A stretch of 64,000 bases of DNA, taken from Persicimonas caeni. GTDB lineage: Bacteria; Myxococcota_A; Bradymonadia; Bradymonadales; Bradymonadaceae. The notes under the pieces were generated by a model. It searched no databases and was not told where the DNA came from. It saw nothing but the letters and a program-made list of their open reading frames with translations. The DNA lies in NCBI RefSeq assembly GCF_006517175.1, contig NZ_CP041186.1:2507001-2571000 (forward strand), given 5' to 3'. Shown in pieces: positions 17,561 to 26,409 of the stretch (position 1 is its first letter; each line of letters opens with the position of its first letter). The position numbers were made by a program, and so were the translations under genes.

Positions 17561-18922
17561 ATGAGCATCCGCTCCGTCAACCCTACCACCGGAGACGTCT
17601 TCGCCGAGTATCCGTACATGGACTCCGAGACGATCGACCAGACGCTGACGCGCGCCTGGGAGACCTACGAGAGCTGGAAGCAGACCGACTTCGACGAGCG
17701 CACGCGCCTGATGCACAAGGCGGCCCACATCCTGCGCGACCGAGTCGAGGAGTATGCTCGCCTGATGGTCAAAGAGATGGGTAAGCCCATCGAGCAGGCG
17801 CGCGGCGAGGTGCGCAAGTGCGCGTGGGCCTGCGAGTACTTCTCCGACAACGCGCGCGAGTTCTTGCAAAACGAGGAGATGCAGAGTGACGGGTCGCGCG
17901 CGTTCGTGCGCTTCGACCCGCTGGGGCCCATCTTTGCGGTGATGCCCTGGAATTTCCCGTTCTGGCAGGTCATCCGGTTTGCCGCCCCCAACTTGATGGC
18001 CGGCAACGTCGGCGTGCTCAAGCACTCCCATAACGTGGGTGGCTGCGCGGTCGCGCTCCAGGAACTCTTCGAGGAGGCGGGCTTTCCCGAGGGCGCCTTC
18101 CAGAGCATCTTTTTGTCCAACGACATGACCGACGAGGTCGTCGGCCACACCGCCATCCGCGGGGTGACGCTGACCGGCTCGGTGGGCGCCGGGCGAGCGG
18201 TGGCCAAGCTCGCCGGGCAGAACCTCAAGCCGACGGTGCTCGAGCTAGGCGGCTCGGACCCGTTCATCGTCCTCGACGACTGCAACCTCGACTACACCGT
18301 CGAGCAGGCGGTGCGCGGCCGGCTGATCAACAACGGCCAGAGCTGCATTGCCGCCAAGCGCTTCATCGTCGAAGAAGGTATCTACAACGACTTTGTCGAG
18401 AAGTTCCGCGACGCGTTGGCCGGCCAGACGATGGGAGACCCGATGGACGACGCCACCGACCTGGGCCCGATGGCCCGCCTGGATCTGCGCACCACCCTGC
18501 ACAAGCAGGTGCAGCGAAGCGTCGATCAGGGGGCCAAGCTGGTGCTCGGCGGCGAAATCCCCGAGCGCGAAGGGTTTTATTATCCCGCCACGCTCGTGAC
18601 CGAATGCGAATACGACATGCCGGTATTCGACGAGGAGACCTTCGGGCCGGTCGCTGCAGTGACCCGAGTCCAAGACGCTGACGAGGCCATCGACGTCGCC
18701 AACCACAGCCACTTCGGCCTGGGCGCGTCGGTCTGGACGAGCACCGACCGCGGCGTCGACCTCGCCGCGCGCATCGAGGCGGGCCACGTGTCGGTCAACG
18801 GCATCGTCAAGAGCGACCCGCGGCTGCCGTTCGGCGGCGTCAAAGACTCCGGCTACGGCCGAGAGCTGAGCCACCACGGCATTCACGAGTTCGTCAACAA
18901 AAAGACGGTGTGGGTGAAGTGA
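17561..18922 (+). CDS. NAD(P)-dependent succinate-semialdehyde dehydrogenase-type aldehyde dehydrogenase
   Basis: 453 residues from the ATG at 17561 with RBS TGAGGAGA; the in-frame upstream codons are not protein-like. The opening MSIRSVNPTTGDVFAEYP and the short length match the Sad/GabD1 subgroup, which oxidises succinate semialdehyde to succinate. Catalytic residues are visible: Asn in MPWNFPFWQV, Glu in TVLELGGSDPFIVLDD, and the nucleophile Cys in NNGQSCIAAKRF. The cofactor-binding TGSVGAGRAVA is intact. It is cytosolic. No GABA transaminase is nearby, so its pathway is uncertain. It converges on the FHA-GGDEF gene with one base between the stops. Confidence 0.9.
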   Translation: MSIRSVNPTTGDVFAEYPYMDSETIDQTLTRAWETYESWKQTDFDERTRLMHKAAHILRDRVEEYARLMVKEMGKPIEQARGEVRKCAWACEYFSDNAREFLQNEEMQSDGSRAFVRFDPLGPIFAVMPWNFPFWQVIRFAAPNLMAGNVGVLKHSHNVGGCAVALQELFEEAGFPEGAFQSIFLSNDMTDEVVGHTAIRGVTLTGSVGAGRAVAKLAGQNLKPTVLELGGSDPFIVLDDCNLDYTVEQAVRGRLINNGQSCIAAKRFIVEEGIYNDFVEKFRDALAGQTMGDPMDDATDLGPMARLDLRTTLHKQVQRSVDQGAKLVLGGEIPEREGFYYPATLVTECEYDMPVFDEETFGPVAAVTRVQDADEAIDVANHSHFGLGASVWTSTDRGVDLAARIEAGHVSVNGIVKSDPRLPFGGVKDSGYGRELSHHGIHEFVNKKTVWVK

Positions 18923-18923
18923 T

Positions 18924-19859
18924 TCAGTCTGCCTTCGTCGCCCGATTGCGCCCGTTTTGCTTCGAGGCATAAAGGGCGCGGTCGGCGGCGTCGATGAGTT
19001 CGGAGGCCGAGTCGACCTCCTGTTCGGGGTAGGAGGCGACGCCGGCGCTGATGGTCACCGCCAGCTCTTCGCCGTCGTGGGTGAACTCGTTCTGTTCGAC
19101 CAGCTTTCGCAGCCGCTCGGCGGCCTGCCATGCCTGCTCGAGGCTCGCGCCGCGGCAAATCATCGCAAACTCTTCGCCGCCGTAGCGCGCCACGAAGTCC
19201 TCGGTGCGCACCGTCTGGTTGAGCAGCGAGCCTAGCTTCTCGAGCACCGCGTCGCCGGCCAGATGGCCGTGGGTGTCGTTGACCTTCTTGAAGTGGTCGA
19301 GGTCGAACAAGATCAGCGCGATCTGGTCACCGTAGCGCGCCGCATAACCGAACTCCGAGTCGAATTTCTGGTCGAAAAAAGCCCGGTTGTGCACCTGGGT
19401 CAATGGGTCTTTGATGGCCGCGTCGAGCAGGCGCTGCTGGAAATCCTCGTCGAGGTGATCGTGGTAGGTGAACTTGAGGATGGTGTCGGTGCCCAACGTG
19501 ATCTTGTCGCCCTGCTCCAGGTGCGCAAATCGCTCGATGCGCTGGCCGTTGACGTACACGCCGTTGGAGCTGTTCAGGTCTTCGACGTACCCGCCCTGCT
19601 CGCGCAGGTAAAACCGCGCGTGGCGCCGCGAGACCCCTTCGTCGGTGATGACGAGATCGGCGTCGTCAGCGCGGCCCACCACTTTGGGTGACTCGGACAA
19701 GGAGACGGTGTGCCCCATGACCGGCCCCGATAAAAACACCAAGCAGGCGTTGCGCTCGGTCTCCTCGGCGAACGACTCCTCGAAGGCATCGGGGGGCACG
19801 TCGATAGTAATCTCGTCGTCTTCCGACTTGACCAACTCGAGATCAGACTTCTCAGCCAT
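18924..19859 (-). CDS. FHA-domain diguanylate cyclase (GGDEF)
   Basis: About 311 residues. An FHA domain (about 38-130) shows VGRADDADLVITDEGVSRRHARF and LNSSNGVYVNGQRI, the phosphothreonine-binding set. A GGDEF domain (about 150-310) has ALILFDLDHFKKVNDTHGHLAGDAVL and the active-site variant RYGGEEFAMI, so it should make c-di-GMP. The I-site RxxD is not evident at the expected position. There are no membrane segments, so a cytosolic enzyme would be recruited to phosphoproteins made by Ser/Thr kinases. Of two adjacent ATGs, the second (19859) has the better spacing to GGAG. Confidence 0.92.
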   Translation of the reverse strand: MAEKSDLELVKSEDDEITIDVPPDAFEESFAEETERNACLVFLSGPVMGHTVSLSESPKVVGRADDADLVITDEGVSRRHARFYLREQGGYVEDLNSSNGVYVNGQRIERFAHLEQGDKITLGTDTILKFTYHDHLDEDFQQRLLDAAIKDPLTQVHNRAFFDQKFDSEFGYAARYGDQIALILFDLDHFKKVNDTHGHLAGDAVLEKLGSLLNQTVRTEDFVARYGGEEFAMICRGASLEQAWQAAERLRKLVEQNEFTHDGEELAVTISAGVASYPEQEVDSASELIDAADRALYASKQNGRNRATKAD

Positions 19860-19951
19860 CATTGCTCCAAGAGCGAATCACAGAAACGGGTTTCGCCAGT
19901 GTAATTGATGACGGCTGTCGCGGCAAAGCACCGCATGGTGAATTCTCAGTA

Positions 19952-22048
19952 CTACGCCTTGATGGCGTGTGCGTTCAGGTGCTTGCTCCGCAAGCTGTCC
20001 GCCTCGGCTCGATTCTCGTCGTCGGATACGGCGACTGCCCGCTTGAAATTATCGATAAAATCTCGATCGTCGGGCGACCAGAGCACGTAATTATCGACCG
20101 TGCCTTGTCGCATGGTGACACCGAGGACTCCGTCGATGCCGGTCATGTCCTCTTTGCTCATCTCGAGAGTGGGGCCGTTGACGTCGACGAAGCGGTCGAC
20201 ATCGGCGCCGAGATCGTCGGCTCGGTTCATCAACCCTTCTACGGTCACCTCGCCGCTGGCCAGTTGTTGTTGCAACTCGAGCCCCGACTTGCCGAGCGCC
20301 TTTGCGAGTCCATGAAGATCTGTGATGGTCACGCCAATATTGGCGTCGATCTCCGATCGGCCGACCCTTAGCGTCATATCGACATCGTAGGTGACTCGAA
20401 TCGGCTGCTCGGCGCCGACCGGCGTATAGAACCCCACGGTCGCCTTCGGCTCGGCGGCGAGGTTGATGCCGACCGTCGGACCGTAGACCTCTTTGAACCC
20501 CTGGGGAATCTCGGGGGGAAGCTTTTCGAACATCTCGTCGAGGAGTGGATGGCCGACTTTCGAGCTCTCCAGCCACGGTCGAGCCAGGTCGTCGCCGATC
20601 TGCAGGCTTGGACTCTTCGCTTCGAACTTCAGCCCCACCGACGCGGTCTTTCCGTAGTACTTCTGCCCATCGATCGTGGTTAAGCTCGCGGTGCCCTCGA
20701 TGCCGACCTTCGCGCCGACGTCGAAAACCTCGACATCGAGATCGTCGGCGAAGCTACCCTCCGCCTCGCTCACATCGATATCGGTCGACGGTGTCTTGCG
20801 AAGCAGAGCGGCGAAGTTGCCATGAGGCGCCGTGGCCATCTGCGCGGCGCGCTCGGCGGCGCCCGGGCCAGATACTTCGACGACGATCTTCCCACCGAGT
20901 TCGACCTCATTGTCGCCGGTTGCTCCCTCACCGGCTGCCTCTACGCCCCCTCCCACTCCAACTGTTCCCTTCAGCGAAACTTCGACCTCGTATCGATCTG
21001 CGTCCAGCCGAGTGACACTCGACTCGACGCTGGCTCCTACAACTCCGCCGACTTTGGCGTGTGCCGACACCTCGAGTCCGCGTTGAATGACGTAGCTGTT
21101 GCCGACCTCGAGCGCCTCAATCTCGGGTTGCACGTCATTTGGGTCGAGGTCCTCGACGAGCATGCGCACCTTGTCGGGATGATCGATCAGGTCCTGGGCA
21201 AGTCCCGGAGCGCCCTTGGCACCACGCGCGAGGCCCAGCATGGCCGTACGCGAGAAGGATATCGCGAGGCCTACCGGGTCCAAACCCGCCTGCTTAAATG
21301 CATATGCTGCACGCTCGTTGTCGAGTACCTGCTCGACGAATTCGCCGGCGCCTTCGATCAGCTCACGATGCTCGACGATCGTGTCGGCACCCGTCAGAAC
21401 CATGCCGACGAGGGCATGCTTGGCATTCTCCGAGAGCGTCTCGGGCAGGCTCTTCAGCGGCTCGTAGACATCCTGCTCGACCGTTTCGAGCATCTCCCGT
21501 CCCAAGTTGACGGTACCGTCGAAGACGCGTTCGGCCGCCTCGTAGACTGCCTCTTCGGGCTGGCTCTCGAGGAAAGCTTCGACCTCGTCGGCCAATTTAG
21601 CACCCTGGTTCTCGAGGGTGCGATACAACTCCTCGCCGCCGGCGACGACGTCTTTGGGAACCTCGCCCATCTCGTGCAGCGCCTCGTGGGCGAGGTCGAG
21701 GACCTGCTCGAGCTCTTCGGCCGTCTCGACGGCGAAGTCGCTCGCCTCGTCGACCTCGTCCATCACCGAACGCTCGACCTCGTCGACGGCCTGCTGCGCC
21801 GCGCCGCTGACGCCGTCCCAGAATTCCTCGGCGGCCTCGCCAATATCCTCCTCGGCGTCGCCCACCGCGTCCTCGATCTGCTTCTGAGCGTCACCGATCG
21901 CATCACCGATCTGCTCGCCAGCGTCACCGACCGCGTCCTCGACTGACTTCTTGGCGTCGCTGGCCGCGCCTTCGAGCGTATCGAGCGCGCCATCGAACAT
22001 ATCAAAGCCCCATCGACTCGAATCGCCGCCATCAATTTTGTCTGCCAT
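19952..22048 (-). CDS. Large acidic protein with amphipathic helical repeats, function unknown
   Basis: 698 residues from the ATG at 22048, preceded by GAGGCGAGAAA. Residues about 15-100 are acidic 11-residue-like repeats (AVGDAGEQIGDAIGDAQKQI, then EDAVGDAEEDIGEAAEEF), predicted long amphipathic helices as in LEA or apolipoprotein-like proteins. More helices follow to about residue 330. The second half is beta-rich with alternating residues: YEVEVSLKGTVGVGGGVEAA, VELGGKIVVEVSG, ASLTTIDGQKYYGKTASVGL, PIRVTYDVDMTLRVG. There is no signal peptide and no family is recognised. A pore-forming, membrane-coating or secreted effector role would fit the shape but is speculation. A 280-bp AT-richer gap lies upstream. 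Confidence 0.7.
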   Translation of the reverse strand: MADKIDGGDSSRWGFDMFDGALDTLEGAASDAKKSVEDAVGDAGEQIGDAIGDAQKQIEDAVGDAEEDIGEAAEEFWDGVSGAAQQAVDEVERSVMDEVDEASDFAVETAEELEQVLDLAHEALHEMGEVPKDVVAGGEELYRTLENQGAKLADEVEAFLESQPEEAVYEAAERVFDGTVNLGREMLETVEQDVYEPLKSLPETLSENAKHALVGMVLTGADTIVEHRELIEGAGEFVEQVLDNERAAYAFKQAGLDPVGLAISFSRTAMLGLARGAKGAPGLAQDLIDHPDKVRMLVEDLDPNDVQPEIEALEVGNSYVIQRGLEVSAHAKVGGVVGASVESSVTRLDADRYEVEVSLKGTVGVGGGVEAAGEGATGDNEVELGGKIVVEVSGPGAAERAAQMATAPHGNFAALLRKTPSTDIDVSEAEGSFADDLDVEVFDVGAKVGIEGTASLTTIDGQKYYGKTASVGLKFEAKSPSLQIGDDLARPWLESSKVGHPLLDEMFEKLPPEIPQGFKEVYGPTVGINLAAEPKATVGFYTPVGAEQPIRVTYDVDMTLRVGRSEIDANIGVTITDLHGLAKALGKSGLELQQQLASGEVTVEGLMNRADDLGADVDRFVDVNGPTLEMSKEDMTGIDGVLGVTMRQGTVDNYVLWSPDDRDFIDNFKRAVAVSDDENRAEADSLRSKHLNAHAIKA

Positions 22049-22327
22049 TTTCTCGCCTCGTGATAGAAGTACCCTCCTATTACGGTTATCGGCAGAAGAG
22101 GCGATTTCGTTGCGTGTTCGGCATATATTTTTTTGTACGCCCACACACAAACCCCCACTAAACACTTGACAATGCAGACCTTTCTCTCGCACAATCCTTC
22201 GTGCCACTCAGGCCAATCTCTAAAAGCCAGCTAAAGCAAGTGGGGTCCCACTCGAAACTCGCTTCACCTAGCGAGGCCCGGCGCCTATGATGGCCGCCGA
22301 TGATGCATTTCTTGCCGAGAATTGCCT

Positions 22328-23002
22328 ATGTGCGGACGATTTACACTTTCTACGCCGCCCGATCAGATCGCCAAATTATTCGATGCGCCCGAGGTGCCGT
22401 CGATGGAAGCGCGCTATAACATCGCGCCCACGCAGGATGTGCCGGTGTGCCGTCGGCCCAATCCCGATGCCCCGCGCCAAATCGATCTGCTGCGTTGGGG
22501 GTTGGTGCCGTTTTGGGCCGACGACCTCAAGATCGGCAACCGGATGATCAACGCCCGCTCGGAGACGGCCTCCTCGAAGCCGGCATACCGAGCCGCGTTC
22601 AAGAAGCGACGCTGCTTGATCCCGGCGACGGGTTTCTTCGAGTGGAAAAAAGAAGGCGGAGGCAAGCAGCCTTACCTGTTTCGACGCGAGGACGGGGCCC
22701 CGTTCGCCTTCGCCGGCCTGTGGGAGCATTGGAGCGACGACGAGACCGGCGAGGTCGCCGAGACCTTCACCATCTTGACCTGTGCGGCCAACGAACTGGT
22801 CGCCCCGGTGCACAAACGCATGCCCGTCGTGCTGCGGCCGGACGATTTCGAGTTCTGGCTCGATCCCACCAACGTCGACGTCTCGGCGCTCGACGAGTTG
22901 GTCGGCCCCTGGGCTCCGGAGGGATTCGAGGCGTACCGGGTCAGTCGCGACGTCAACAGTCCCCGCAATGACAACCCCTCGCTGGTCGAACCACTGCAGT
23001 AG
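22328..23002 (+). CDS. yedK: SRAP-family DNA-protein crosslink shield (YedK/HMCES)
   Basis: 224 residues. The start must be the ATG at 22328, because processing needs Cys at position 2 (MCGRF); the in-frame TTG two codons earlier would bury it. Active-site residues match E. coli YedK in position: Cys2, Asn75 with Arg77 and Glu79 (INARSET), Glu105 (GFFEW) and His163 (PVHKRMPV). The protein forms a thiazolidine crosslink with abasic sites in single-stranded DNA, protecting replication forks. The histidine kinase gene starts 7 bp downstream, so the two may be co-transcribed, although no functional link is known. Confidence 0.95.
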   Translation: MCGRFTLSTPPDQIAKLFDAPEVPSMEARYNIAPTQDVPVCRRPNPDAPRQIDLLRWGLVPFWADDLKIGNRMINARSETASSKPAYRAAFKKRRCLIPATGFFEWKKEGGGKQPYLFRREDGAPFAFAGLWEHWSDDETGEVAETFTILTCAANELVAPVHKRMPVVLRPDDFEFWLDPTNVDVSALDELVGPWAPEGFEAYRVSRDVNSPRNDNPSLVEPLQ

Positions 23003-23009
23003 ACATCTG

Positions 23010-24236
23010 ATGCATAATCCGAAGCAACTCTTGCCCGTCGCCGTCTCGGCGTCCAAATCGCTGGAGCGCTCGCTACGTGCGATCGTCAATGGCTTGGACA
23101 TTGCCGGGGGCGCGCTTTACCTCGTCGACCGCAACAACGAGCTCAAACGCATCGTCGCCTCGGCGAACTACCCAGAACCGCTTCCCAACGAAGCATATCT
23201 GCTCGAAATGGTCGCCGCAGACCAAATCGAGCTCATCGCCGACGCGCATGCTCACCCCAAATTGTGCGAGCACCCGTGGGTCTGCGAGTCGCCTCGCTGG
23301 CGCAGCTTGGCCGTGGCCCCGCTGAAACTGGCGCGAGCCCAAGCACCGTTTGGCTATCTACTCATCGCCGATGACCAGCCCCAGCGCTTCGACGCATCGA
23401 CCCAGACTGTCCTCGAAGACGTGGCTCATCTGGTCACCGAGCGCCTCGAGTTGCAGCTGTCCCAGGCCGAAGTCGCCGGCGAAATGGATCGTATGATCAC
23501 CATTGGCATCCTCGCTGCCGGCGTCGCCCACGAGATCAACAACCCACTGTCCTTCGTTGGCGGCAACCTGCAATTTGCCCTGCGCCTGCTCGATAGCGAG
23601 TTCGATCGAGACGACCTGCCCTCGGCGGTCTCCGAGAGCCTGTCCGACATCAACGAAGCGCTGCGAGACGCGCTCGAAGGGAGCCGACGTGTACGCAACG
23701 TGGTCCGAGATCTTCGCCGATTGGCCGGCGGAAACGGCACCGACGACTACACCATCGAGCCGGTCGACGTGCTCGAGTCGCTCAAGAGTTCGCTGAGTAT
23801 CGCGCGCAAACATATCGAACAGCGCGCCAAGCTCGTCGAACAGCTCACCCATACCCCCATGGTCATGGGCAATGATTCGAAGCTCGGCCAGGTCTTCTTG
23901 AACCTGCTCATCAATGCCGCTCAAGCCATCCCCCGCGATAATACGGGGGACAATGAAGTGCGCGTGCGCACCTACGAGCGCGATGGGGATGTGGTGATCA
24001 GCATCACCGACACCGGAACGGGCATCACCGAAGAGGCGCTCGAGCATATCTTTACGCCCTTTTTCACGACCAAACCGACCAACGAGGGCACCGGGCTGGG
24101 CTTGGCGATCTCGCACAATATCGTGCGCAATCTCAGCGGCGACATCGAGGTCGAGACCGCTCTGGACGAGGGCACGACCTTTCGGGTGGTCCTGCCAAGC
24201 GTCGACAAGGTCGTCCAACAAATGCCTCGAACCTGA
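23010..24236 (+). CDS. Soluble GAF-domain sensor histidine kinase
   Basis: 408 residues starting at the ATG at 23010, seven bases after the yedK stop. Residues about 5-155 form a GAF domain (LDIAGGALYLVDRNNELKRI, VAPLKLARAQAPFGYLLIAD). The HisKA box is AAGVAHEINNPLSFV (His174). The HATPase domain has NLLINAAQAI, DTGTGITEEALEHIFTPFF and GTGLGLAISH. No membrane segment is present, so the signal is cytosolic or diffusible. Its kinase core is clearly paralogous to that of the REC-kinase hybrid at 26410-27651 (shared ALxDALEGSRRVRxVxRDLRxLAGG). It is the first kinase of a four-gene signalling run. Confidence 0.92.
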   Translation: MHNPKQLLPVAVSASKSLERSLRAIVNGLDIAGGALYLVDRNNELKRIVASANYPEPLPNEAYLLEMVAADQIELIADAHAHPKLCEHPWVCESPRWRSLAVAPLKLARAQAPFGYLLIADDQPQRFDASTQTVLEDVAHLVTERLELQLSQAEVAGEMDRMITIGILAAGVAHEINNPLSFVGGNLQFALRLLDSEFDRDDLPSAVSESLSDINEALRDALEGSRRVRNVVRDLRRLAGGNGTDDYTIEPVDVLESLKSSLSIARKHIEQRAKLVEQLTHTPMVMGNDSKLGQVFLNLLINAAQAIPRDNTGDNEVRVRTYERDGDVVISITDTGTGITEEALEHIFTPFFTTKPTNEGTGLGLAISHNIVRNLSGDIEVETALDEGTTFRVVLPSVDKVVQQMPRT

Positions 24237-24332
24237 GGCCCGAACGCGAGCGAGGCTGTCCGGAGTGCTTCGCGGCTTTTTAGTCGCTTAAAAAAGTGTT
24301 AAATTGAGCGCTGGTCTCTTGCCCCCGGAACC

Positions 24333-25946
24333 ATGCAGCGCTCCAACCGGTATCATCTTCTCGAGAATGCGCCGACCCAGGCGTTCCAGCGGAGCACGCG
24401 CCTCATTTTACGCCTGCTCGACGTGACCGGCGTGGCGATCTTTTTGACCGGTCTCGATGGCGACTGGAGGCTTGTCTTTCTTTCGGGGTGCCCTCGCAGC
24501 CAGGCTGCCGACATCGAGCCGTGGCTCTCCGCACTACCTGACGACGAGCCGTGGGTACTGAGCGACTCGTCGAACGCCCCCCTCTCTGCCGAACGCGCAA
24601 GCACTCCGCCGCCGTTTCTGGCCAGTGCCCCGCTTACTTGCCCGGAAGACGGCGCCAACTTGGGTTATCTGGTGGTGACCGGAACGAACTCGAGCCTCGG
24701 CGAACAAAGCCGGCAGACACGTCAGAACCTGCGAGACTGCGCAGATATGATCGTCGAGCAACTCGAACTGCGGCTCCAGGTGCGGCAAGCCGACATGGAT
24801 GTTCGACAACTCGAACAATACACCACCCAGCTCACCGAGAGTGAGCGACGCTTCGAGACGCTGGTCAACCTGCTCCCACTGTTCATCGTGGTCAAGGATT
24901 ACGACGGCCACATGTTGCTCTCCAACAAAGCACACGCCGAGTCGTATGGAAGCACGCCGGAAGAGATGGTCGGACGCCACTTCTTCGAGTTTCTCACACC
25001 TCGCGAGATTGCCGAGGCGGTCCTCGAAGCCGACCGCAGGGTCATCGACACCGGCGAAACGCTGCGCGCCATTCGTGAAGTCGATAACAACGGCTCGCAG
25101 TTCATTTTCGACGTGATGAAGATCAAGTACGACAACTGGGAGCCGGGGGTCGACGCCGTGCTCGGTGTGGTTACCGACGTCACCGAGCTCAAGGAGCGCG
25201 AGCGTGAATTGGCCGACCAGAGCCGAGAGCTCGAACATCTGGTCGAGGAGCTCAGCCGCTCGAACCGCCAGCTCGAACAATTCGCCTACGTGGCTTCGCA
25301 CGACCTGCAAGAGCCGCTGCGCATGGTCACGAGCTTTTTGACGTTGCTGGACGAGGAGTACGGTGGCCAGCTCGACGCCGATGCCGACGAGTATATCGGC
25401 TACGCCGTCGATGGGGCGCGGCGCATGAAGGCGATGATCAACGATTTGCTCGAATACTCGCGGGTCCGCCGCAGCGACGAGCCGTTCACCGACGTCGACC
25501 TGGATGCGCTCGTCGAGACAGTCGGCGCCGATCTCCAAGCGGCGCATCCGGACGTGGCCGTCAGCTTGACCCACGACCTCCTGGCGGAAGTTCGCGGCCG
25601 TCGCGGCCAACTCGAGCGCCTCTTCACCAATCTGTTCTCCAACGCCGTCAAATACGCCGGCTCGGGCTCCCCGCACATCCACGTCAGCTGTACGCGCCTC
25701 GACGACGAGTGGCGTATCGCCGTGGAGGATAACGGAATCGGCATCCCCCCGGACCAGCACGAGCGCATCTTCGACGTGTTTGTGCGCGGCCGCACTACCC
25801 GCCAGACTCCGGGTACGGGCATCGGGTTGGCTATCTGTGCGACCATCGTCGAAGAGCATGACGGGCGTATCTGGGTCGAGTCGGATTCAGCGCACGGCTC
25901 GACTTTTTACTTCACGTTGTCCCGTAACCACGCAGGAGCACCGTGA
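24333..25946 (+). CDS. GAF-PAS sensor histidine kinase (phytochrome-kinase-like core)
   Basis: 537 residues. A GAF-like N-terminal domain (about 20-150, VTGVAIFLTGLDGDWRLVFL) is followed by a PAS domain with PAC (about 175-290, IVVKDYDGHMLLSNKAHAES). A coiled linker leads to a HisKA box AYVASHDLQEPLRMV (His323) of the kind found in bacteriophytochromes. HATPase motifs are NLFSNAVKYAG, DNGIGIPPDQHERIFDVF and GTGIGLAI. It is cytosolic. Its stop overlaps the GTG start of the next gene, a phytochrome-type Rcp1-like response regulator, which is the classic partner arrangement. Its own phosphotransfer to that regulator is therefore the likely route. Confidence 0.92.
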   Translation: MQRSNRYHLLENAPTQAFQRSTRLILRLLDVTGVAIFLTGLDGDWRLVFLSGCPRSQAADIEPWLSALPDDEPWVLSDSSNAPLSAERASTPPPFLASAPLTCPEDGANLGYLVVTGTNSSLGEQSRQTRQNLRDCADMIVEQLELRLQVRQADMDVRQLEQYTTQLTESERRFETLVNLLPLFIVVKDYDGHMLLSNKAHAESYGSTPEEMVGRHFFEFLTPREIAEAVLEADRRVIDTGETLRAIREVDNNGSQFIFDVMKIKYDNWEPGVDAVLGVVTDVTELKERERELADQSRELEHLVEELSRSNRQLEQFAYVASHDLQEPLRMVTSFLTLLDEEYGGQLDADADEYIGYAVDGARRMKAMINDLLEYSRVRRSDEPFTDVDLDALVETVGADLQAAHPDVAVSLTHDLLAEVRGRRGQLERLFTNLFSNAVKYAGSGSPHIHVSCTRLDDEWRIAVEDNGIGIPPDQHERIFDVFVRGRTTRQTPGTGIGLAICATIVEEHDGRIWVESDSAHGSTFYFTLSRNHAGAP

Positions 25947-26395
25947 TCGAGCAAGCAAAGCGCGCCGGCCCTATCTGCGTCCTGCTCGTCGAGGACAACC
26001 CTGGCGATGTCCGGCTGACGCAAAAAGCCTTCGACAAAGCAAGCGTGCGCGCAGGTCTGCACGCCGTCGACAACGGCAAAGCGGCGCTCGACTTTTTGCA
26101 CCGCCGCGGCGAATACGAGGGCGGCCCGGGAGCAGATCTCGTGTTGCTCGACCTCAAATTGGGGGATTGCGAGGGCACCGAACTCCTCGAGCAGATCAAG
26201 AAAGACCCCGCGCTCAAGGCGATTCCGGTGATCGTGCTGAGCAGTTCGGCCGCCCCGGAAGATATCGCCCGGGCCTACCAGCATCACGCCAACGCCTACA
26301 TCACCAAACCGACCGACTTTCCGTCGCTCATCCAAGCCGTCCACTATCTGAACGACTTCTGGTTCGAACTCGCTTTGCTTCCTGCCCACTCGTGA
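25943..26395 (+). CDS. Single-domain response regulator (Rcp1-like)
   Basis: 150 residues starting at GTG 25943, which overlaps the kinase stop (GTGA) and has RBS GCAGGAG. It is a stand-alone receiver: VLLVEDNPGDVRLTQKAF, phosphoacceptor Asp in ADLVLLDLKLGDCEG, Thr/Ser in VIVLSSSAAPED and Lys in AYITKPTD. Length and sequence match Rcp1-type regulators paired with phytochrome-like kinases. There is no output domain, so it probably passes phosphate on or acts by protein contact. The coupled start makes the upstream kinase its cognate partner. Confidence 0.93.
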   Translation: MIEQAKRAGPICVLLVEDNPGDVRLTQKAFDKASVRAGLHAVDNGKAALDFLHRRGEYEGGPGADLVLLDLKLGDCEGTELLEQIKKDPALKAIPVIVLSSSAAPEDIARAYQHHANAYITKPTDFPSLIQAVHYLNDFWFELALLPAHS

Positions 26396-26409
26396 CGCAT
26401 CACCCAACC

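Noticed and set aside
22164-22194. Promoter-like TTGACA followed by CACAAT before yedK
   Set aside because: The spacing is 18 nt and the -10 is weak. The distance to the gene is long, so support is too thin for a feature.
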